64,000 nucleotides of DNA from Trema orientale (taxonomy: Eukaryota > Streptophyta > Magnoliopsida > Rosales > Cannabaceae). The stretch lies in contig JXTC01000147.1 of the NCBI GenBank assembly GCA_002914845.1, positions 62,001 through 126,000 on the forward strand, read 5' to 3'. The notes under the pieces are model-generated. The model did no database searches. It worked only from the letters and a program-made list of their open reading frames with translations, and was not told the origin of the DNA. Both the position numbers and the translations under genes were made by a program. Below, in pieces: positions 1-10,601 of this stretch (position 1 is the first letter of the stretch; every line of letters begins with the position of its first letter).

Positions 1-95
1 TTACACTTTCTGACCTACTAATCTGATGGTTCACCAATATGCTGAGAAAACAAAAAAAAGAATACTAATTGAAACTAGAAAATTTAATCACTAAC

Positions 96-1852
96 CTCAG
101 GTGAACCAGGAGCAATTCCAATCAAAACCAACCACTTTTCAGAAGGATCACAACGGTAGTTAATTATTTGATTATTTGCAAGATTGGTTGTCCGCTCAAA
201 CATCTTCACAGGCTCAGACTCACCTAAATAATTTTAACAAATTTCTTAGAATATTACATTAAGGAAAGTAACAGAAAATTTCTAATCTCAGGAAAAGGCA
301 AAAGGTGTCTTACCCTCAATTGACCAATGAAATACTGAGGTCTGTGTAACCAGGCCCAGTGTCTGTGGAGTGATCCACTTCCAAAAGACAACCTAGAAGG
401 GCAATACATTGACAGAACTATTAATGAAACAAAACATCATATAGTCTACAGCCATACACAGATCAAAGCATCGTATTCAAAAAATGCCCCTTAAAGGGAT
501 AAATCACCTGTTCAGGCATCTGATGTGATTTTATCTTAGTTTTTGCCTCGATGTTGAATATTTGCAAATGATCCTGAGTAGTTCCTGGAGTTAGAGCTAT
601 GAAACCAAACAAGGTCATTGATTAGCCAGGCGACAACCAAAAGAACAAAACGATCTTACATTGAGACAATGCAAATAATTCAAGTTAGAATTTCAGTTCC
701 AGCTCAAGATACCTCTCACATAAAAACAGTGAGCGAATTTACAATTTCTCATGTGCACAAAGAACATAGACTCTGTCAATAGTCTTACATACATTCACAA
801 GTACGTATAATATGTCGACTAAGTAACAGTTCAAGGGGCAAAAGCCTATCAATAAGATGATGATATATCAACAATGCTAGTACAGGTTACTGACAGGTTT
901 GTCTCTTAACTTGTTTTCAGGGGGAAAAAAGACTAATACATAAATAAGAAATAATAATGGAGCAAAATCACATGTGAGCAACCAAAAGGAGAAATTTGGT
1001 CCTACATACGCAATGTGATAATATGAAATATTACACAATTGTACATCTACCTGTATCCATTTCGAGGATTTAGGCAAAATGACCTCAACAGAAACAAAAT
1101 GTCATTCCAAAATACTTTTTTGCAAAATAACCTTAGCGACCATCTTTTTACACTGAGCCACAATTATGGTCGCTTAAAGGAAAAAAGGGGATGGTCATTT
1201 TGCAAATTTCACTTTCTCATGTTGTCATTTTGCGAAAGGACTCTTCCATTTCCACTAACCATAAATTGTAAAAAGTAGGAACATCCAATGGCCATGACAC
1301 ACTCTATGCAGTAACAACCTGGCACTATTTCACCACATATTAAAAACTCAAACTCAACTTGAGAAACGAATTCATACCTTTAAGAGCAAGAATTCTAGAG
1401 TTGGGGTTCATCAATGCCGAATCGGCTGTAATGGGACGCCTTAAAGGCTGCATAGGCATGTTCATGTCGATAATAACAACACTATTCTGCGGTCCAGTTT
1501 CTCTAACACAAATGAACTTATCGGATTCCATAGTCACATTCGTAAACGTAATGAACTGGGAATTTATCCCTATACTGGGCAACTGCGAAAACACACCAAT
1601 ATTCACAAAAGGGTTTGCTCAGAAACTTCGTCAAACTATATAACCCACCAAAGGATCTGGGTAGATCCGAGGACGTAATGGATTCAAAAGCGAAATAATT
1701 ACTAAAACTAAGACAAAACCATAATTAGGTTAAAATTTGAATAGAAGAAAATGAAATTTGCAAAATGGAAGAGCAATAGAAGAAGAAGAAGAAGAAGAAG
1801 TACATACCGTTAGGGTCTCCTTCATTGTGATTGGGGCATTTGCAGCGGCCAT
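96..1852 (-). CDS. CHC: Clathrin heavy chain, N-terminal exons 1-5 (partial, runs off left edge)
   Basis: Heavy chain of the clathrin triskelion, which forms the coat of vesicles at the plasma membrane and trans-Golgi network. Five exons were assembled by hand with GT-AG borders: 1808-1852, 1378-1582, 508-596, 314-392, 96-223. Phases agree at every junction (15 codons; 68 codons +1 nt; 89 nt; 26 codons +1 nt; 128 nt). Exon 1 starts [15 protein letters not shown]; the start lies in a good context (gccaccATGG). Exon 2 carries the conserved [10 protein letters not shown] and [20 protein letters not shown] blocks of the plant N-terminal beta-propeller; exon 3 [14 protein letters not shown]; exon 4 [20 protein letters not shown]; exon 5 [20 protein letters not shown]. 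About 188 of roughly 1,700 residues are in the window; bases 1-95 are intron and the rest lies to the left. No in-frame stop or frameshift is seen, so it is probably a working gene. Identification of the family is very secure; which paralogue is not determinable. Confidence 0.96.
1779..1800 (-). repeat. GAA/CTT trinucleotide repeat at start of clathrin intron 1
   Basis: A run of seven GAA units on the plus strand lies directly inside the intron 1 donor (GTATGTA, 1801-1807 on the minus strand). On the transcript it is a CUU-rich tract immediately downstream of the 5' splice site. It is a probable length-polymorphic microsatellite. Confidence 0.85.
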
Positions 1853-2070
1853 GGTGGCTAGATCGGGGCTTCGACAGGGTCGACCCGATTGGAGAAGAAT
1901 AGAGTAGTAGAACCAAAATTTTTGGTTCTAGAGAGAGAAAAAGTGTTTAGAGAGAGAAGGCCTGCAGATCTAACAGTAGAAGAGACGCAAAAGAGCGATG
2001 AACGAAGAGTCGTCTCCTCCTCTCCCCGTGCTATTGTGCGATGTGCTTTTTTTTTTTTTTTTGGTAATTT
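1853..2070 (-). promoter_or_regulatory. 5' UTR / proximal promoter of the clathrin gene
   Basis: Upstream of the clathrin start codon, read on the minus strand, is a CT-rich stretch with several CTCTCTCT runs and a T/A homopolymer at 2047-2062. This pyrimidine-rich, TATA-less layout is common in plant housekeeping genes. No transcript start can be fixed from the sequence. Confidence 0.45.
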
Positions 2071-2074
2071 GTGA

Positions 2075-3953
2075 ATCAACCGCTGCGAGGGTTGTACGTA
2101 AGAAAAGATTGCTCAATTCAGTTGAATCCGAAATGTACAACTCAGGACTGCAGGGACGGTAAAACTCTTTGTTTTTTTTTTTTTTTTTTTTACATGAATC
2201 GGTAGAGTTTGTGGACTTTTTTTCTTTTTAAATCCTTGGATCAAATCTGAGAAATTATTTCAGAAAAACTATTAAAAAAAAATAGATCCATAAACAATAT
2301 ATCTACACAGACTTGTTTATTGGTTGATGTTAATTAGCGAAGAAAAAATAATTTTAATCATAGAATGACAGACTTTACTTTCACGGCCTATTGGGTGATT
2401 TTTTTATTTTATTTATAAAAAAAAAAGAGAAGACTTAAATTGGTGATGATAACTAGCGAATAAAAAAAATTGAACTCCTTTCTAAAAAAAAAAATTAACT
2501 ACTCAAAAATTGTTAATGGAGTTGTAATTAGGTGGTTGAATTGTATTGGACATTTCTATTACTATTCGAGTCTAAGTTATATGAATTTAAATTACATTGC
2601 TTTTAATTTGAATTTATTATTTTTTTCAGTAAAAGCTGCAATATTCTTTGAAAAATTACAGAGCACTTTCAACACTTAGTAATACTATAGGATATTTTAA
2701 GGTGCGCAACACTACATAAATATTAGTTTTTTTTTATTTGAAGATAAAATGATATTTCAAATGGAACTTGTGTATAGGACTCAATATATTAAATATATGA
2801 AAAATTGGTACCCATGGTCTGATATTCTAGATGTTTTAAGCTAATATTATACTTTGCCCTAAAATAGTTGATTTTAGTCTATTTCATTCCAAAATTGGCA
2901 AAATAGTCTCATTTTGCCTTATTAAGTTATTGATTAATAAGCTAATTTTGGGACAAAGACTACTTTTGCCAATTACAAGGCAAAAAGAGCCTATTTGTGT
3001 ACATTTTTGGGAAAGTGAACCAACTTTCGTCTATTTTGGGACAAAACATGCAAAAGTCAATAATCTTAGAGCAAAGTGGAACACTTGCAAAAGTCATAGG
3101 CTAAAGAAGTAATTTATCCTAATTTTTATATCATTTTCAATGCTTCCTTCTCAATCTACTCAACCTGTTTCTTTTCTTTTCTTTTTTTCTTTTTTTTTTC
3201 TTTATGGTTTGACATTGCGTTGTTTCTTAAATTAAACCATATACGTACTTTAGGAAAGAAAATGATATTTCTTTAAAAAAAAAAAGAAAGAAAATGTTCA
3301 AACAAAAACACAAGTCAGTTTTCTGCTAAAAAGAAACGACATGTCGTGTATAAACAAAGTGGTGACATATCGTATGTAATAAAACAATAAATGTTGTGCT
3401 TATAATTGACTACATATCGAATTACTTGTTATTTTTTCCTCTGTTTTTGTATAATTTTCTTCTCTCTCTTTTTTTTTTCTTTTTTTTTGAGATAAGTGTC
3501 GTAATGCTTGTTAGAATCAACCTGCATTTGATTTAGTTTTTTGAAGGATTTATAATCTTTTTATTTTATTTTATTTTTTCAGATAACTGTATTTGATAGT
3601 TTCTTGTTTGATTAATCATAATTTTAGTCCCTGAATTATAATTCAAAGTTTTCTCTATCATTTAGTTGATACTCTTGTGTGTATGCTCTACATATACTAT
3701 TCATAAATCCACCATTGTCTTCAAAAATTCAAATTTTAAAAAGTACTTAGTGTACCTTAATTATCCATCAATTTAATTTGGCATGTCTTTGCCACCCTCT
3801 CTCTTACTCTCACCCTTTAGATTGATATCCGCCGTATTTTATTGTGTTATAACAATATAGCAATGTCCTTAAAAACTATATAATGGCACAACGTGCTAAA
3901 ATTTCACCACTCACTCTATAAAGAAAACTTGCATAAATAAATAATTAAATAAG
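2075..3953. other. AT-rich intergenic sequence, no gene seen
   Basis: Nothing coding is visible. The stretch holds long A/T homopolymers, a poly-pyrimidine area at 3170-3200 and one copy of a palindromic AACGACATGTCGT-type motif at 3334-3348. The last five bases (ATAAG, 3949-3953) are the target-site duplication of the retrotransposon that follows. Confidence 0.7.
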
Positions 3954-4105
3954 TGTTGGGGTGGTTTCCACCAACTGTCTACGTGTCTCTGCTATCTCTG
4001 ATTACTCATGATATCTAGAAGGATCGGAGGAGTCCCCGGGGGGAGTACCTGCAAAGACTCTCCGATGCTTAAGTTAGATATCGATTTTTTGAGAGACAGC
4101 AGGGA
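3954..4105 (+). repeat. Left terminal repeat of the gypsy element, inverted and 3'-truncated LTR
   Basis: Reads on the plus strand as the start of the LTR seen at 10412-10601 on the minus strand: TGTTGGGG tip, AACTGTCTACGTGTCTCTGC, GATCGGAGGAGTCCCCGGGG, CTCCGATGCTTAAGTTAGA, then GAGAGACAGCAGGG. It then departs from the LTR, so the last ~35 bases are absent. No polypurine tract lies next to it, which a true 3' LTR would need. It is followed by 0.9 kb of GC-richer leader before the plus-strand ORF. Confidence 0.85.
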
Positions 4106-5023
4106 GTGAAAAATTACTTATCTGTTTACTACGGTGTGAGCGATACTTATACCTCTGGAGATGGGATCCAATTTCGAGGTTTCTTTTCCAGCACCGTAGC
4201 TCGCTCCCAAAATCACGGACTAAGATTGGTACGGTTTGCTCCCTGTCGCCAGCTCCAACATGAGTCCTGACATGGAGCGGCGACTACAGTTCCGCCGTTC
4301 TCCCAGGAGAATACATTTAATACGCACTCCTACCCAGGATTGCATTAAATGCCTTGTCTGGATCTGGAACTATGCGTTGCCCTCGAGGGTCTTCTAGCGG
4401 AAGACCCTTGAGGCTCCTGACCCCCAGCTGTCGGGACAAGGGTCTGGTTGGGCCGGGCTCATCCCGGAGCTGGACGGGCTCTGCCTTGACCCGCTTCGAC
4501 AGTGTGGGCCTAAACCTCGTCCTGTGAAACACTCGCGGTGTCCGAGTGGCCTTTTCTGCCCACGTGTCATTTGATTGTTCTCCGTTTCATTCCTCGCCAC
4601 TGGGACGTCTACGTGGCGCATGTTCTAAAAGCGGGCCCCACAACTGCCCCCATTTCCCTGTTTGATGGGTTGCAGCCATTAAATGGGAAAATCATTACTT
4701 CGGTCCGCAAATTCGGAGGCTACACGTGGGCCACTATCACTACTGTTTGCAAGTTACTGATATTAGCGCGTGCCGGCCTTCATTAAGTTTTTTCCAAAAT
4801 TTTGAATTTTGAATGCTTTGGGCCTTATTGCACGGTTTCTCTTCCTCGGTGACCTTTCAGCTCCCCCTCTATAAAAAATGAGGCCCGGGCTTACTTTTCA
4901 CTTTACCAATATTTCTCAAGCGCGCATTTTCTCGCCTCTTAGAAATTTCAAGTGTTTCGGACTTAGGGTTTCCTGTTTTCTTTTTCTTTTGAACTGTCAA
5001 CTCTCCGATCTCTGTCCGAAGAG
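4106..5023 (+). promoter_or_regulatory. Leader/promoter region of the antisense ORF with TATA box at 4870-4878
   Basis: This region is more GC-rich than its flanks and contains several ACGTG-type cores (around 4560, 4610 and 4724). CTCTATAAAAAATGAG at 4867-4882 looks like a TATA box; transcription would start about 25-35 bases downstream, leaving a leader of about 120 bases before the ATG at 5024. The promoter assignment is inference from motif and spacing. Confidence 0.5.
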
Positions 5024-5944
5024 ATGGCTCCGAATCAGAGTCAGATGCTCCTTCCTATCGCCGACTCCGAGCTTGCCTCGCTGAGGAGGCAGCTTTGCTT
5101 CCCTGGCGGGGTTACCCTGCAAAGGGTCGAGGGACCGCCTGATTGGTACCTCCGCTCCTCTGCCCCCGAGGGCTCCATTGTGCTCGGGAGGAAGCACTTG
5201 GAGTGGTTGCAGTTCCCACTCCCTCCCCTCGTCCATCAGTTCTTCAGCCTCACGGGGATCCATCCGATGCAGCTAAATGCCAACGGAATTATGATCCTGA
5301 TGGGGCTCTCCGCTCTGTCCGTCCTCCTCAACATCCATATTGACTTGGAGGTAGTTTTTTATGCTTAAAAGTTGACCACCATCTCCAAGAGGAGCTCTTA
5401 TCCCACGTTCTACCTCCAGCCGCTCACGGGGCGCCACATCTTCTGGGGTCTACCGAAGAGTGACAAGCAGTGGAACTCCCACTCCCGACTGTATGCGGTT
5501 GGAGGGGCGTGGTGCTCTCCTTGGGTGAACGAGGAGCATTTTTTGATTCCCTCGTCATTTTCTCACAGTAAGCCTCTGGGTGCTTTCCCTTCCTTGGGTC
5601 TGAGCATTCCCCTGTTTCCTGACCTTTGGTACTGTGCAGGCACGGCGGACGAGAGTAGGTTCGAGCCGCGGCTGTCGGCGGGGCGGCTACAAGAGCTGGA
5701 GGGGATCATCGTCTTCGGGTCGGCCGGGGAGTGCCGCCACATACAAGCCGTGCTGAGCCCTCAGATGATGAATCTGATGCTGAGGGTGGTCCTGAATCTC
5801 CCCTTCCCTCTTGACTCTTGGGCGATCACCAAGCACCTCCGGAGTGATTGCCGCAGACCCCTTCGTGGATCTCTTCCATCAATCTCTGGGCCTCTATGGG
5901 GCCTATGCACCTCAGCATTGGCCCATGGCAGACCTTCTGTATAG
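5024..5944 (+). pseudogene. Antisense ORF of Tat element, 'putative gypsy type transposon' (Transposase_28-like) protein
   Basis: Starts MAPNQSQMLLPIADSELASL and contains the signature of the plant family annotated as putative gypsy-type transposon protein (Pfam Transposase_28, from memory): FPLPPLVHQFFSLTGIHPMQ, NGIMILMGL, then FYLQPL and FWGLPKSDKQWNSHSRLY. A single in-frame TAA at 5366-5368 breaks the frame between VVFYA and KLTTIS; the frame continues on both sides. GTAAGC at about 5569 and TGTGCAG at about 5640 look like a small intron and, if spliced, keep the frame open. The stop is at 5942-5944. The function of this family is not known; it is found as an extra ORF on the strand opposite to pol in Tat-lineage elements. 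The nonsense codon means this copy is probably inactive. Confidence 0.7.
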
Positions 5945-8800
5945 CTGATCCCCGACCATGGAGTACTGGGTGGACTTTAGTCTGATTGAGCGGGCTTCCC
6001 AAGGGTCTGTTGGGAGCTCTCCCGTCGTCAGGTACCTAGTGATGGGTTTTATCCAGCATGTTTCCTCAGAGGTGGCTACGAAGACGTGGTAAGCGGGGTT
6101 CTCTATTGGGTCTGTTGCATGCTCGCCTTCCATCAGGATCTCTGTGTACTCGGTCGTACCCCCTGTTGAAGCGCTTTTGGCCAGCTTGTCGGCCGTCTGG
6201 TTCATCTCTCTGGGTATCTGCTCGATGGCGAACGTATCGAAGCGGGCTTTCACCCCCATCACCCTGGAGAAGTACCTATGCAGCCTTGGTTCGTTCACTT
6301 CGAAGTTTCTCGCAACTTGTCCCGCGATCAGTTGCGAGTCGGTTTTCACTGATATGTTCTTTACTCCGAAGTGTAGGGCAAGCTCGAGACCTTGGAGTAG
6401 TGCCTCGTATTCCGCCTCATTGTTTGTTGCCTGGAACCCAAGTTTGAGGGCCTTTTCCACCTTGAGGCCCGCTGGGGTCTGCAGAACTATTCCGATGCCC
6501 GACCCTGAAACGTTAGCAGACTCGTCGGTGTGGAGGGTCCAGACCGAGGGGTCTGACGTCGGCAGTGCCTGCGGCGGATCATGCGACTCACCGAAGGATT
6601 GGATCTCTACTAGGAAATCCGCCACGACCTGTCCCTTTTTCGCCATTCAGGGTTGGTAATCGATGTCATACGTCCCCAACTCGACAGCCCATTTGGTAAG
6701 TCGTCCCGACAGATCTGGTTTAGCCAGGATCTGTCGGATGGGGAAGTCCGTGTAGACCGTGATGGGGTGTGCCTCAAAATACTGCCTTAACTTCTTCTTG
6801 GCGTTGACCAGTGCGAGGACCAGTTTCTCCGCCGTGCTGTATCGAGTCTCTGCGTCTAGGAGCATGCAGCTCGCATAGAACACTGGCTTCTGCTTGCCTT
6901 CCTCTTCGATGAACAGCACTGTGCTGATCGTTATCTCGGACACTGCCAGGTACGCATACAGGCGTTGTCCCTCTGCTGGGGAGGCTAGGATAGGCGGGTG
7001 GCTGAGGTACTATTTGAGATCCGCCAATGCCGCATCCTGTTCCTCTCCCCAGGTGAATGAGGAACTTTTCCTTATGGATTGGAAGAAAGGCTTGCACCGA
7101 TCTGACATCCTAGAGACGAATCGGCTGAGTGCTGCTATCTTTCCAGTCAGGCGCTGGACTTCCCTGACGGTTGAGGGCCTCTATTCATTCGCGATCGAAG
7201 AAAGCTGGGTTGGGTTGGCTTCGATTCCCCTCTTGCTTATGACGTGCCCCAGGAATTGACCAGACGACACCTCGAAAGCGCACTTCTTGGGGTTCAGGCA
7301 CATTTGGTAATGCCTTAGGACTTGGAAGCATTCGGCGAGGTGGTCTAGGTGGTCGGAAGCTTCCTTGCTTTTTACCACCATATCGTCGATGTATACCTCC
7401 ATCGTTCTCTCCAAGAGGCTAGCGAACATTTTGTTCATGAGCCTTTGATAGGTTGCCCATGCGTTCTTCAAACCGAAAGGCATGCGTTTGTAACAGTACA
7501 GACCCCGTTCTGTGATAAAGGCCGTATGGACCTGGTCTTTCTCGAGCAGAGGGATCTGGTTATATCCGGAGTAAGCGTCCAGAAAGCTCATTCTGCCAAA
7601 TCCTGTCGTCGCGTCAACCATCTGATCAATCTTTGGCAGCGAGAAACTGTCTTTCGGGCAGGCCTTGTTCAGGTTTGTGAAGTCAATGCAAGTCCGATCG
7701 TCCCCATTTTTCTTTTTCACCACTACTGGGTTGGAGACCCAGCAAAGGTACGTGCATTCCACGATGAGGCCATTTTCTAACAGCTTCTCGACCTCTTTGT
7801 TGATGGCCCTGTTCTTTTCTGGCGCGAACCTCCTAGGCTTCTGCCTGACTGGAGGGTAATTGGGGTCTATATTTAGGCGGTGACATGCATGCTTGGGGTC
7901 TATGCCGGGCATGTCGTTATGGGACCACACGAAAACGTCCTCATTTTGTCGGAGGAACTCCACCAGGCTGTCCCTCTCCAAACCAGACAGCAGTGCCCCG
8001 AGCAGGACCACCTTCTCTGGTTCTGTTATCTTCAAAGGGACTGCTGCCAGCTCTTCTATTGTAGTGTCTGGTTTGTCAGACTCGTCTTCGATCTGCTTCA
8101 TATACGCCGACAGGCGGTCCTTTGACTGCTATTTGTCCTCCGTCGGGACGCCTGTGCTCGCCGCGGGGCCTTTTATCGCAGTCGAAAAATACTTCCTAGC
8201 GGAGGCCTGGTCGCCCTTGATGTCTATCGTGTAGGTCCCGTCTGTCGACTGGCACCTCAGGACCTAGTGGAGGGTGGACGCAACTCCATGCATGGCGTGA
8301 ATCCAACCTCTCCCCATAATGGCGTTGAATAAGGATTGACAATCGATGATGACGAAATCGACATCCAAGCTCCTGTCAGTGGCGCAGACCTTCAGCGTCA
8401 CGGCCCCTAGGGGGCTGACCCTGTTGCTGTCGAAGGCGAACAATGGTTGATAGGTCGGCCTTAGCATGCTTCGGTTCAAGCCCATGTTTTCGAAGGTGCT
8501 AAGGAATAGGACATCGACACTGCTGCCCCCATCAATCAAGACTCTTCCCACCATCGAAGAATCGATCTGCAGTCTAACCACCAGCGGATCATCGTGAGGC
8601 AGGCACACTGTAGCCAAGTCTTGCTGGGTAAAGGCGATGGGGGCAGTTGAGGTTGTGGCGTGAGTCTGCTCCGTTGTCAGGTGATTCACGGAGTGACCCA
8701 GACCTCTCAAACGTTTCACCCTCTCTTCGGTCCTTTTGTGGATTCTATCTCTCTCCTCCCGACCCTGGCTGGGCTCTGGTCTGCCTACGATCATTGGCAC
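5912..8800 (-). pseudogene. Gypsy pol: protease, reverse transcriptase, RNase H, second RNase H; integrase lost
   Basis: All pieces lie in one minus-strand frame broken by stop codons near 8264, 7181, between about 6944 and 7020, and 6647. Order on the minus strand: protease (8264-8800; the active-site loop reads DGGSS, usual in Tat elements, followed by VDVLF); reverse transcriptase (7181-8101; CIDFTNLNKACPKDSF, FLDAYSGYNQI and the catalytic YIDDMVVKS); RNase H remnant (6647-6943; FYASCMLLDAETRYSTAEKL, VYTDFPI); second RNase H-like domain (5912-6646; WTLHTDESANVSGSGIGIVL, NNEAEYEALLQGL, VKTDSQLIAGQ). Pol ends at GDQLYRRS, where an integrase zinc-binding domain would normally follow. The RNase H stop after YDIDYQP can be explained by an Arg CGA to TGA change. 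It overlaps the end of gag by 56 bases in another frame. Confidence 0.88.
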
Positions 8801-10313
8801 AATCCTCAGGGTCTGCTCTCCTGACCCTGAGGCCGGGGTCTGCTTCCCCTTGTCCTACCCAGCGGTGTCCTTTTTTGGTTTGCCTATCCGCCTTCACGTA
8901 CTGTTTCAGCTTTCCCGCCTGGATCGCCGTCATTACCTGTGCGTAAAGGCTTCGACAGTGGATGGTGTCGTGCCCATAGTCATTGTGGAACTGGCAGTAC
9001 TTGTTTTTGTTCTTCATATGATCGGGCACGCTGGACTTTGGGGGGTCCCTGAAGATGCCCTTGTCTTTGTTCTGGAGGTAGATTAAGTCGATCGTCGTGT
9101 TGAGCTCGAACTTGGGTAGTGGGGCTCTGGACATCTTCCTCTTTTTGTTGCTCTCCTGATCGAGCGTTGATCTCGGTGTTGGTTCAGGAGTCCCCCTTTT
9201 TGCTCCCTGTGCAGCTATGGTCTGTGCTGGCATGGTCGTAATCGCGGCGGAGGATTTGGGCACTTTTTGGTGGCTCTCTAGTACCCGAAATACCCCTTCC
9301 GACCTTGCCAGGACGTTGGCCATATCGTGCGGCAGGTTTAGGAGCAGGTGGTCTGACAGCATCGAGCCTGGTCGAAGGCTTCTGACAAAGGAGTTTACGG
9401 CTTGGACTGTGTCGGCGTTATGTATCTGGGATATCACGTCCAGGAAACGCGACAAGTAGTCTCTTGGAGACTCGTTTGCCGACTGCTCCATTCGGTCCAG
9501 GTCTCGCATTATTTTTTGCTGCTTCCTGGCATTGGCGTACTGCTTCAGGAACGCTTTGCAGAAGTCCTCGAATCCATTTATGGACTTTCCTGGGAGTTGT
9601 CTAAACCATGAAAGGGCTGGCCCGGCTAGGGTAGTGGAAAAGACTTTGCAAAGTACGGCCTCGTTTCTGGTTTCCAAAGCCATCTTTTGATGGAATTGGT
9701 AGATGTGGTCGAGGGGGTCTGTCTTTCCCTCATACGGCTTGATCGTCGGGGTCACGAAATTCTGCGGCTTCGGCTCCAGCTGAATCCAGTTTGCCAGAGC
9801 TGATTGGTTGATTCCGCGCACGGCTTGTTCCGCCAAATCGGCAGGGGTCTGGCCGTGATGGGCCCCAAGCCTTCTGTTCAGTTCGGCCATCATCTCCTGC
9901 TTCCAGTTGGGAGGGGCTTCACCTCGGCCCTCACGGTATTGCCTGCCCGAATCTGCCTCTGTTTGAGAGGGCCTTGTGCGGCTTTGCTGTTCTTCACGAG
10001 TGGAGGTCTCTTCTCTGATTGGGACGTAGTGCCTCCTGGCCTCTTGCTGATCCTCCTCGTCGCCGTCGCCCCTCCGTTCGCTCCTGGCTTCGCTCGCCAG
10101 TAATCCTTCGAGGCGAGCGTTGTCCCTGCGAACTTCTGCGACTTCTTCTCTCAGGCCTAAGACCGCGTCGTGGGCCATTTCTGCTTTTCTGTTCGCCTCC
10201 GTCAAAACAGCGAGCATCCGGTCCAATTTTTCCTCCACGCTGGGTGGTATCTCTTGAGGTCTTCCCTCTACCTCTGGCCGTGTGCTTTTTGTCGTCATTC
10301 TAGAGGTTGCCAT
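8745..10313 (-). CDS. Gypsy Tat-type Gag polyprotein
   Basis: The open frame reaches upstream to 10409, but the first 32 codons would overlap the primer binding site, so the Met at 10313 (MATSRMTTKSTRP) is a better start, giving 522 residues. After an N-terminal part predicted coiled-coil (VEEKLDRMLAVLTEANRKAE) and a charged region comes the capsid-like retrotransposon gag domain: TPTIKPYEGKTDPLDHIYQF, ALSWFRQLPGKSINGFEDFC, FLKQYANARKQQK, ESPRDYLSRFLDVI. A knuckle of the form CQFHNDYGHDTIHC lies near the C-terminus. This is the only long intact frame of the element. Gag would assemble the particle that packages the RNA; with pol destroyed it could act only if supplied in trans. Confidence 0.85.
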   Translation of the reverse strand: MATSRMTTKSTRPEVEGRPQEIPPSVEEKLDRMLAVLTEANRKAEMAHDAVLGLREEVAEVRRDNARLEGLLASEARSERRGDGDEEDQQEARRHYVPIREETSTREEQQSRTRPSQTEADSGRQYREGRGEAPPNWKQEMMAELNRRLGAHHGQTPADLAEQAVRGINQSALANWIQLEPKPQNFVTPTIKPYEGKTDPLDHIYQFHQKMALETRNEAVLCKVFSTTLAGPALSWFRQLPGKSINGFEDFCKAFLKQYANARKQQKIMRDLDRMEQSANESPRDYLSRFLDVISQIHNADTVQAVNSFVRSLRPGSMLSDHLLLNLPHDMANVLARSEGVFRVLESHQKVPKSSAAITTMPAQTIAAQGAKRGTPEPTPRSTLDQESNKKRKMSRAPLPKFELNTTIDLIYLQNKDKGIFRDPPKSSVPDHMKNKNKYCQFHNDYGHDTIHCRSLYAQVMTAIQAGKLKQYVKADRQTKKGHRWVGQGEADPGLRVRRADPEDCANDRRQTRAQPGSGGER

Positions 10314-10392
10314 CGTTTGTCGTATGGCTTTTTTTTTTTTTTTGTTCGGGAGAAGCGCTGTCGTGAACTCTTTTCTATCGCGCCGCGCTTTT

Positions 10393-10411
10393 CCCACAGA
10401 CGGTGCCAAAC
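10393..10411 (-). promoter_or_regulatory. Primer binding site of the gypsy element
   Basis: On the minus strand, directly after the LTR end (CCCCAACA), the sequence reads GTTTGGCACCGTCTGTGGG. Plant Tat-type elements commonly have TGGCGCCGTCTGTGGGAA here; this copy has an A for G change at GCACC. It shows that the LTR at 10412-10601 is the upstream LTR for gag-pol. Confidence 0.75.
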
Positions 10412-10601
10412 TGTTGGGGCGATTTCCACCAACTGTCTACGTGTCCCTGCTGTCTCTCAAAAAACCGATATCTAACTTAAGCATCGGAGAGTCTTTGCAG
10501 GTACCCCCTCCCCCCCCGGGGACTCCTCCGATCCTTCCTGATATCAGGAGCAATCAGAGATAGCAGAGACACGTAGACAGTTAGTGGAAACCGCCCCAAC
10601 A
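10412..10601 (-). repeat. Upstream LTR of the gypsy element (190 bp, palindromic ends)
   Basis: TG...CA ends and an adjacent primer site define the LTR. Its two ends are inverted copies of each other for about 46 bases (TGTTGGGGCGG...TGTCTACGTGTCTCTGC versus its complement), so the LTR by itself can fold into a long hairpin with a loop of about 100 bases. A C-run sits near 10506-10518. Confidence 0.85.

Larger units (their letters stand above)
3954..10601 (-). mobile_element. Decayed Ty3/gypsy (Tat-type) retrotransposon with inverted terminal repeats and antisense ORF
   Basis: Both ends are exact: ATAAG is present at 3949-3953 and again at 10602-10606, a 5-bp target duplication typical of retroviral-type integrase. 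Tips are TGTTGGGG and CCCCAACA. Gag (8745-10313) and pol (5912-8800) run on the minus strand; pol has an RNase H plus a second RNase H-like domain, a Tat-lineage hallmark. An ORF on the opposite strand (5024-5944) lies where Tat elements often carry an antisense extra ORF. Integrase is missing: pol stops shortly after the second RNase H and abuts the antisense ORF. The terminal repeats are inverted to each other (see the LTR entries), which is abnormal. The gag and pol frames differ, and pol and the antisense ORF carry nonsense codons, so the element is dead. Confidence 0.85.

Noticed and set aside
10019..10563. Plus-strand ORFs of about 93-101 codons opposite gag
   Set aside because: Shadow frames of the GC-rich gag gene with no family features.
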